From CAZKUN01 sp964555935 (GTDB taxonomy: Bacteria; Armatimonadota; Zipacnadia; Zipacnadales; VGFC01): a stretch of DNA of 48,068 nt. Where the stretch lies: positions 1 to 48,068 of the forward strand of contig CAZKUN010000042.1 of assembly GCA_964555935.1 (NCBI GenBank), read 5' to 3'. This document shows positions 42,723-48,068 of the stretch, in pieces. The position numbers and the translations under genes are program-made. The notes beneath the pieces were generated by a model. The model did not search any database and had not been told where the DNA came from. It saw only the letters and a program-made list of their open reading frames with translations. The first letter of the stretch is position 1, and the number at the start of each line of letters is the position of its first letter.

Positions 42723-42757
42723 GGAGCGCTCAGGCGATTGCCACGACGCCCGACGCA

Positions 42758-44602
42758 TCACTGCCCGGGCAGAGCGCTATCGAAGTCAGTCAGACCCTCA
42801 GCCAGGTGAGTGATACCGGCCTGCCGGGCTACGTCCTTGAACGCATCCGACACTTGTTCGATGTCGCGCGGCAGGGGCCACGGGACGCCTGCGGCGTCTG
42901 CCTCCGCGCGGAACTCATCCCAGCGAAGCATGAAGACATGCAGCACCGGCAACTGGGCCACCTTGATGCGTAATTCCATGTCCGGATGGTCCCTCACCGC
43001 GTCCTCCGCAGCCTCCAGATAGCCCCAGCCCTCGCTGAGCACCTCGAAGCGCAGGAACCGCAGCTCCTTGATGCGGTCAGCCTGCCAGATGAGAGGCTCG
43101 TCGGTGGCGGCGAGGGAATCGTGGATCAGATTCAGGTAGGCGCTGACATGCGGGGCGGCGGGGCCGTAGTAGCCGGCGACGAATTCGTCGACCAGTTCTT
43201 GCCCATCCAACTCCGGGTTCCACAGAAGCTTGGCCATCACCCACGCCTTGAGTTCGGCCATCTCGGCGCCCGGTGATGGACCGGCGCCTTGGGAGAAGAC
43301 CCCCGTTGCGCCGTGGGCGACGTAGAACCGCATGTTCGGCGCCAGCGTTCGGAGGTTGGGGTGGGGCACGATGTAGTTTGCGTGGTTGGTCACGTAGTCC
43401 CAGATCCACAGGCGACTGCTGATCTTCGACCAAGCGAGGATGTGCTCGCGGAAGTCGCTGTTACGCTCGTGCGTCAGCGGCACGCCGCAGTCGCACTCGA
43501 TGCTGCACAAGGTGACGATGACATTGTGTCGCGGCCTGACCATCCTGGGCGGCTCGCGGGTATAGTGATAGGCGAGCGTGCCGATGGCCACATGCGGGAA
43601 CTCCTGCTCAATGTCTTCCGCTACCGCGTTGACGAACCGCAGGATCAGACCGGCGGGGCTGCCTTCCTCCACCTCAACCGCCTTGCAGGCATCGCATTCG
43701 CATCGGCCATCGTAGCCGGGAAACTCATCCATCTGCGAGACTGAAGTGTAGGTCAACTGGGGGTTCCCCCGCAGCTTCTTACTCAGGTTCTCGACCAGCT
43801 CCCTTCGCATGTCCTCATTGGTCAGGCATAGCTGCGCAGGCATCGGGTACTCCACGCCGGCGTATTGCGCCATGACCACGTGTCGTCTGACGCCGTCGAT
43901 GAGGCTGAACCACTCGGGGTGGTCCGCGAAGTGCTCCTCGGGCGGGACGAGATTGTAGAACGTGTGAGACCAATCGGCGTCGTCCACGGCCCACTGACCG
44001 CCCCGCTGCGCATCCAGACTCTCGTGGTGTCCGTTGCTCTTGTTGCGCGCCGCCCAGTTGCCATCGAAGGCATCAAACCAGAATGGCTCGCGGAATTCCA
44101 ACACCGGGACAAGCCGGATATCCAGATCGGCGACGGACAGGTTTCGTTCACTGGGCATCGAACTCACCGTCGAACTCCACCAACGACAACCCACGTGGTC
44201 CTCCAAGAACGTGTAGACCGCGTACAGCGTGCCCCGCGGCTCGCCGCCGGCCAGGATGAGGTCGCTGCCCACGGTTCTGATGACGATCCCCTCGGCGCCG
44301 AGCCCGTCGGTGTTGAACGCTCCATCGACCGACCGGGCCGCGGCGGGGCCGACCAAGATGCGCGGGCCGTCGGCCGGGGCATGGCTCGCGACCGGCAGAT
44401 CCACGCCTGTTACCTCCCGCAGGAATCGAGCCAGCTCCCGCGCGGCATGTTGCTGGGGCGCGGACGCCTGATCGTCAACGACTATGACCGCGTCGCTGGC
44501 ACCGTCGTGAGCAATGGTCAAGGCATTGGCTCCCGAGCAGAGCCCGGAGACCGCCGCTACTGCCTGCAAGCGAACTATACCTCTCACCAGGGGCGTGGTC
44601 AT
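42758..44602 (-). CDS. DUF4838 domain-containing secreted protein
   Basis: ATG 44602 with AGGAG eight bases upstream; 614 residues. A short leader (QAVAAVSGLCSGANA) precedes the alpha-glucuronidase-like N-terminal fold (APQQHAARELARFLREVTG; RGTLYAVYTFLEDHVGCRWW). DUF4838 proper contains the hallmarks SVSQMDEFPGYDGRCECDAC, LILRFVNAVAEDIEQEFPHV, TLAYHYTREPP and WIWDYVTNHANYI. It is shorter than the DUF4838 protein at 34641 and lacks the CBM9-like tail. It converges on the PL6 gene with 35 bases between them. The role is probably in binding or trimming acidic polysaccharide, but no activity is established for the family. Confidence 0.88.
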   Translation of the reverse strand: MTTPLVRGIVRLQAVAAVSGLCSGANALTIAHDGASDAVIVVDDQASAPQQHAARELARFLREVTGVDLPVASHAPADGPRILVGPAAARSVDGAFNTDGLGAEGIVIRTVGSDLILAGGEPRGTLYAVYTFLEDHVGCRWWSSTVSSMPSERNLSVADLDIRLVPVLEFREPFWFDAFDGNWAARNKSNGHHESLDAQRGGQWAVDDADWSHTFYNLVPPEEHFADHPEWFSLIDGVRRHVVMAQYAGVEYPMPAQLCLTNEDMRRELVENLSKKLRGNPQLTYTSVSQMDEFPGYDGRCECDACKAVEVEEGSPAGLILRFVNAVAEDIEQEFPHVAIGTLAYHYTREPPRMVRPRHNVIVTLCSIECDCGVPLTHERNSDFREHILAWSKISSRLWIWDYVTNHANYIVPHPNLRTLAPNMRFYVAHGATGVFSQGAGPSPGAEMAELKAWVMAKLLWNPELDGQELVDEFVAGYYGPAAPHVSAYLNLIHDSLAATDEPLIWQADRIKELRFLRFEVLSEGWGYLEAAEDAVRDHPDMELRIKVAQLPVLHVFMLRWDEFRAEADAAGVPWPLPRDIEQVSDAFKDVARQAGITHLAEGLTDFDSALPGQ

Positions 44603-44809
44603 TCCGCGTCTCCTGTCGATTGGCCGTTGATCACCAGTCTTCGTCAGGCGAGATCCATGGACCTGGACTCGTTATTGGGGGGGAGGGCGAGGCTGACCGG
44701 GCACGGGCCTACTTGCGCGACTGCACGCCTCAACTCAGACCTCCTCCGAGGGCTGAAGAGAAGCGTGCAGTCATCTGTGGTTGCATGTCATTGGTCGGTT
44801 GATCAGACA
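44603..44809. other. Non-coding spacer
   Basis: About 207 bases between two minus-strand genes. No frame has both a start with a ribosome binding site and sensible codons. It presumably holds the DUF4838 promoter. Confidence 0.4.
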
Positions 44810-45172
44810 CTACCACCAGTGCGCGTTCTTGAAGTCATCCACGTATCCCGACCAGCTTCGGATGCCCTGCCATTCAGGCGTGTTGGTCGGGTACGGATAC
44901 CATCGCCCGAAGCGGCTGACCGATTCGACCGGACGGAACGCGCATTGCCCTAGGCCAACAGGCGTGGTGTCGCGGTGACACTGAAACGCCACGGGCGCGG
45001 CGGGAGTCTCGTCCAGCGAGTACCTCGCCATCGTCGACAGGGCCGCGGCGAGAGCCAGACTTGCGCGGCTCAACTCATCACCGGACGCAGCGCGCTGAAG
45101 CGTCAGGATGAGCATCAGAGCCATGAACATCACGACCCATACGACCGTGTGGCGCGATGCAGTTGTTCTCAT
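44810..45172 (-). CDS. Small exported protein of unknown function
   Basis: The start is ATG 45172 behind GGGGAGG; 120 residues. A single hydrophobic segment (VVWVVMFMALMLILTL) is followed by a helical stretch and a C-terminus rich in Trp, Tyr and Pro (RFGRWYPYPTNTPEW, WSGYVDDFKNAHWW). No family is recognised. It follows another small exported protein by 27 bases and is probably cotranscribed with it. Confidence 0.6.
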   Translation of the reverse strand: MRTTASRHTVVWVVMFMALMLILTLQRAASGDELSRASLALAAALSTMARYSLDETPAAPVAFQCHRDTTPVGLGQCAFRPVESVSRFGRWYPYPTNTPEWQGIRSWSGYVDDFKNAHWW

Positions 45173-45199
45173 GCTTCCCACCTCCCCTGGGGACAGCAA

Positions 45200-45622
45200 C
45201 TACCGGCCCCGCAGCCTCGGAGTCCGGTTGCGGTAGAGCCGATAGCTGTGCTGAGTCTGCGGATCGCCGTAGTAACCCGGCGTGTACGTCTCAGGCGTCA
45301 GGCCGAAGTAGTACCCCGAGTCGCCCGGGTGGCGAAACTCCTCTGCGGGAGCCCAGCGTCGGCCGAAGTAGCTTCGCGCGATACCCATCTGACGGGCGCC
45401 CGGGTGGCGCCAATCGAAGTAGGGCGACTGCATGTAGCGAGGCGGCCCCTGGGGATATGCGCGAGGCTGGAAGTAGTAGTCGTTGTGCGGGACCACCGGC
45501 CGGTAGACCACATCGACTGGGTTCATCGGGATGGTTGTTGGCTGATGCTCGTTCAGCGCGAAGGCGCTCGGCACCAGCAGCACCGCGAGCCCGGCGACTA
45601 TCGGAACAGTTGAGCGTCTCAT
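45200..45622 (-). CDS. Small secreted Tyr/Pro-rich protein
   Basis: ATG 45622 with GGAGG eight bases upstream; 140 residues. The signal peptide (STVPIVAGLAVLLVPSAFA) precedes a chain rich in Tyr, Pro, Arg and Gln with short repeats of the kind RYMQSPYFDW, YYFQPRAYPQ and YYFGLTPETYTPGYYG. It looks like a structural or cell-envelope protein rather than an enzyme. The partial gene at the right edge has a related composition. Confidence 0.65.
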   Translation of the reverse strand: MRRSTVPIVAGLAVLLVPSAFALNEHQPTTIPMNPVDVVYRPVVPHNDYYFQPRAYPQGPPRYMQSPYFDWRHPGARQMGIARSYFGRRWAPAEEFRHPGDSGYYFGLTPETYTPGYYGDPQTQHSYRLYRNRTPRLRGR

Positions 45623-45705
45623 TTGGCCACCTCCGAACGCCGGCTATGGGTCAACGGCGTTTCATGAGGCCATTAAGACAGGCTACCCATGAATTGGTAT
45701 ATGTA

Positions 45706-45719
45706 CTCCTAAATAGGAG
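45706..45719. promoter_or_regulatory. Inverted repeat CTCCTA-AA-TAGGAG in a divergent promoter region
   Basis: Perfect 6-bp arms with a two-base centre lie between the start at 45622 (minus) and the start at 45811 (plus). The local AT-rich patch TTGGTATATG just upstream could be part of a promoter. It is a possible operator for both directions. Confidence 0.4.
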
Positions 45720-45810
45720 ACGGGTTAGAGGTTGGCGCGGGCGGAGGGACGGCAGGGGATGGTGGCTGGATCAGGGAAGCTGGGATGACGGCTACTCCTG
45801 GAGGCGAGTG

Positions 45811-47658
45811 ATGCGGCTCAGACAGCTACTGATGGTGGGGTTGGTGATCGGCGCGACGACGCCGGGCTGGGCGTGGAGCTTACGGGTCAGCGATGCCATG
45901 CCTGTCGTGGGCGCGGAAGCGCGGCTGGAGGTAGCAGATGACGATGCGGCCGAGGCTCACGTGCGGTTCAGCGTGACCGGTCCGAATGGCGACTGGCAGG
46001 CAACAGCCAGCGCGGCTGACGGCAAGGCGAGCATCGCGTGGACGCCGACGACCCCTGGCGAGCACAGCATCAGCGCCGAGGTCGATGGTGAAGCCATCGA
46101 GGCGCGCCAGGTTTTCGCGGTAAGCCGCCGGCTGCACTTCAACCACTGGGCCTGCCCGCCATCGCAGCGGTACGTGACGTCAGTCATGGAGAACGAGAAC
46201 GAGCCGGGCGCGGCGGAAGCGTGGCTCGATCGAGGCGTGATGCCGCTGAGGTGGAAAGGCGGGATCTGTGACTTCGACCGACTGCGGGAGGCCGGTCCGT
46301 TCGCGGACTCCTGGAGCGACATCCCGGGCGCGCAAGTGGGCATCATGATCGACGAGTTCGGCGGCGGCTCCGACAAGGATCAGACCATGGGCCAAGCGCT
46401 GCCACTGCTGCGGGAACGCTCGCCCGAGTTGTTCCAGGCGCCGTACTGTGTCGGCGTGTCGGGGGATGATATGGTCGCGGGATTCGCGCAGGCCGATCTG
46501 GTCCTAATCGAGACCTACGCCCATGACTGGCGCGGATACACCACGCTCGAGCGGCGCGTGCAAAGCGCCGTCGACGCGGGACTTGGCGACCGCGCTGTCG
46601 CCGTGCTGGGGCTGAGTTACTGGGCGAGCACGGAACGCGAACTCCGGCAGCAGATCGCTTTCGCGCGATCGCGCTTCCCGAACATGCCGGGCATCGGGTT
46701 CTTCCCGCAGTTCGTGCCGGAGCAGAGCGAGGCCATCGACCGGGCGGTCTACGATTACTTCCTGGGGCCGGCGCTGTTGCTGCGGGACGGCAAGGTGCGG
46801 AACATCGGCCAACTCCCCGCGCAAAACGCGGGACTGAGGCTAGCCGACGGGACAGAGCTGGTGGTGGAGACCATCGCGGCGGGCGAGAGAACGCAAGTGC
46901 CGGAGGGATCTGAACTGTTGGCGGGCGAGGGCTACACGGTGGTCGAATACACGCCGCCTACCGAAGGCGGTCGGCCATCGGATGAGGATGAGGCCAAGGC
47001 CGCCGCGTTCGAGCGGGAGACGATGGGCGACAACCCAACACGACCGATTGACGCAGCCGAGTTGAGCATTGAGCGCGCCGAATCAGATAACGAGCACATG
47101 GATGGACAGGTGTCTGGCGGGACGATCGCGCTGGCGAAGGCCGCGCGCGGCAGGATGGGCGTGAGGTATACGGTGGAGGTGCTGAAGGGGCACTTCTATG
47201 GGACGGTGAGCGTGGAGCTAATCGGCAACACGGGATCGATCGGCGCGTCGATATCACATGGAGACAACGACCGCGACGTAGCGTCGAACATGCCACGCGT
47301 GAGGGCGATGGTGCAACCAGACCCGGCGGCAAACACCGGCCGGGCGGGAGCCACATGCCCCTTCGCGCTGGAGCCGGGGAGGCGGTACACGATCTTCGTG
47401 GGCTACGACGGAGCCGCCCATGGCTTGGCGACTGTGAGGGACGAAGAGGGGGCGTTGCTTTGGCAGAGCGATCCGATCTTGGTGGTGGGCGCGCTCGAGG
47501 TGGATCGGCTGCGGATCGGCGTGAGGCCGTTTGAGACGAGCGAATTGCGGCAGACGGAGGAGGGCGTCGTGTTCGCGAGGGGCGTGTCGGGTGGCCCGAT
47601 CCCGTCGCCTTACGTGCTTGAGGCGGAGATAACGGATGTGGAAGTGGGCGTGAGGTAA
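45811..47658 (+). CDS. Secreted protein of unknown function with TIM-barrel-like domain
   Basis: The start is ATG 45811 with GGAGG seven bases upstream; a long in-frame extension to 45157 reads antisense to the two small genes and is rejected. The 615 residues have a signal peptide (LLMVGLVIGATTPGWA), an Ig-like domain (about 25-100: DAMPVVGAEARLEVADDDA, ISAEVDGEAIEARQVF), then a barrel-like domain (about 105-330: MPLRWKGGICDFDRL, VGIMIDEFGGGSDKD, ADLVLIETYAHDW, AVAVLGLSYWAS). MIDEFGG offers acidic residues where a glycosidase could have its acid. A beta-rich C-terminal region (about 390-615) probably binds carbohydrate or protein. The family is not recognised; it may be an enzyme of the polysaccharide locus. 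Confidence 0.75.
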   Translation: MRLRQLLMVGLVIGATTPGWAWSLRVSDAMPVVGAEARLEVADDDAAEAHVRFSVTGPNGDWQATASAADGKASIAWTPTTPGEHSISAEVDGEAIEARQVFAVSRRLHFNHWACPPSQRYVTSVMENENEPGAAEAWLDRGVMPLRWKGGICDFDRLREAGPFADSWSDIPGAQVGIMIDEFGGGSDKDQTMGQALPLLRERSPELFQAPYCVGVSGDDMVAGFAQADLVLIETYAHDWRGYTTLERRVQSAVDAGLGDRAVAVLGLSYWASTERELRQQIAFARSRFPNMPGIGFFPQFVPEQSEAIDRAVYDYFLGPALLLRDGKVRNIGQLPAQNAGLRLADGTELVVETIAAGERTQVPEGSELLAGEGYTVVEYTPPTEGGRPSDEDEAKAAAFERETMGDNPTRPIDAAELSIERAESDNEHMDGQVSGGTIALAKAARGRMGVRYTVEVLKGHFYGTVSVELIGNTGSIGASISHGDNDRDVASNMPRVRAMVQPDPAANTGRAGATCPFALEPGRRYTIFVGYDGAAHGLATVRDEEGALLWQSDPILVVGALEVDRLRIGVRPFETSELRQTEEGVVFARGVSGGPIPSPYVLEAEITDVEVGVR

Positions 47659-47735
47659 GGACTGGCTGCAACGGGGCGGGAGTGGAAACTCAGACGTCGA
47701 GTTTCCCGTTGCCACGCGAAAGGTGAGTCTCGCAG

Positions 47736-47764
47736 AAGGCCCCGGCAATGAATGCCGGGGCCTT
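47736..47764. terminator. Bidirectional terminator between convergent genes
   Basis: AAGGCCCCGGCA (47736-47747) pairs perfectly with 47753-47764 around ATGAA. T residues follow on the plus strand and the mirror-image A residues serve the minus strand. It lies 77 bases after the 615-residue protein gene and 11 bases after the stop of the partial minus-strand gene. Confidence 0.75.
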
Positions 47765-47775
47765 TCAGTGTTTGC

Positions 47776-48068
47776 CTACCGGTGACCCCGCCCGCCGCGG
47801 CCACCATGCCCGCCTCGTCCGCCGTAGCTGCGTCCGCCATACCCGCGATGGCCGCCGCCATAGCTGCGGTACAAGCCTCGGTGGCCGTAGCTATTGTAGG
47901 ATCCACGGAAGCTGGGGTACGAGCGGAAGGAGTACGAACGGTAAGGGTACGACCGGTAGCCATAATAATACGGGTCGTAGTTGTAGTAAGTGTCGTAGCT
48001 GTAGCGTCTGGTCTGCCTGTGCTTCCTCTTGTACTTGTGTCCGTTGTAGTAGCGTGGAGACCGGTAGT
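47776..48068 (-). CDS. Tyr/Arg/Gly-rich protein, C-terminal part only
   Basis: A minus-strand frame stays open from the right edge to TAG at 47776-47778, with no start inside the window, so the gene continues beyond 48068. The visible 96 residues begin with a basic part (GHKYKRKHRQTRRYSYDTYY), pass through Tyr-rich repeats (YDPYYYGYRSYPYRSYSF) and end in Gly/Arg/His repeats (GGRSYGGRGGHGGRGGRGHR). Codon choice is clearly biased and the terminator at 47736-47764 lies directly after the stop, which supports a real gene. It is probably an exported or nucleic-acid-binding low-complexity protein. Confidence 0.65.
   Translation of the reverse strand, partial: YRSPRYYNGHKYKRKHRQTRRYSYDTYYNYDPYYYGYRSYPYRSYSFRSYPSFRGSYNSYGHRGLYRSYGGGHRGYGGRSYGGRGGHGGRGGRGHR

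Noticed and set aside
45157..45810. Extension of the 615-residue protein upstream
   Set aside because: It overlaps two small minus-strand genes with better signals; a ribosome binding site and signal peptide support 45811.
1..48068. tRNA, rRNA, insertion sequence or phage genes
   Set aside because: I found no cloverleaf with a TTC-type arm, no rRNA segment and no transposase, integrase or phage structural motif.

Overview
The window is GC-rich bacterial DNA with long, closely packed genes, Shine-Dalgarno sites of the AGGAG type and several TTG starts. It looks like an assembled genome of an uncultured environmental bacterium. A YajC homologue, secreted and lipoprotein signals, Big-1 surface repeats, several Gfo/Idh/MocA oxidoreductases, DUF4838 proteins and secreted beta-helix proteins suggest a Gram-negative-type heterotroph of the Planctomycetota, Armatimonadota or Hydrogenedentota kind. 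That placement is inferred from family content and is not proven. I saw no rRNA, tRNA, CRISPR array, transposase or integrase.

Layout. 1-5.0 kb: a TPR membrane protein (minus strand, runs off the left edge, crosses a 10-N gap) and a long surface protein with eight Big-1 repeats whose frame is broken near its N-terminus. 5.0-12.5 kb: a Gfo/Idh/MocA protein, an ECF sigma factor with a zinc-finger-like and long C-terminal extension, and a large secreted GH42-like glycosidase (all minus), divergent from a zinc-dependent polyol dehydrogenase. 12.5-15.5 kb: an array of small hairpins, then yajC, DUF4446 and AIM24 genes overlapping or abutting, then a lipoprotein sugar-binding protein with no transporter partners in the window.

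15.6-31.6 kb: a long plus-strand run reading as one catabolic operon: ceramidase-like hydrolase, Gfo/Idh/MocA dehydrogenase, DUF6785-type multi-span membrane protein, DUF3830, SHMT-like PLP enzyme, FGGY kinase, second Gfo/Idh/MocA, two M20 metallopeptidases, an (alpha/alpha)6-type protein and an M55 D-aminopeptidase. The proposed job is uptake and breakdown of an amide- or peptide-linked compound with an amino-acid part and a sugar part; the substrate is unknown. The run is broken at 20.6-23.2 kb by two minus-strand genes. This segment is flanked by imperfect direct copies of the DUF3830 tail and the SHMT-like gene head, so it looks like an insertion or a recombination product.

31.6-47.7 kb: a secreted carbohydrate-processing locus. 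Leftward genes encode a GH43/GH32-like propeller, a DUF4838 protein with a C-terminal CBM9-like domain, a beta-helix protein and an unknown exported protein. Rightward is a 1380-residue protein joining a TIM-barrel-like domain, a PL6 polysaccharide-lyase beta-helix and C-terminal binding domains. The divergent region between them carries two copies of a TGTCTGACA operator-like site around an extended -10. A second DUF4838 gene, two small exported proteins and a secreted 615-residue protein follow. The right edge cuts a Tyr/Arg/Gly-rich protein that shares a terminator with its convergent neighbour.
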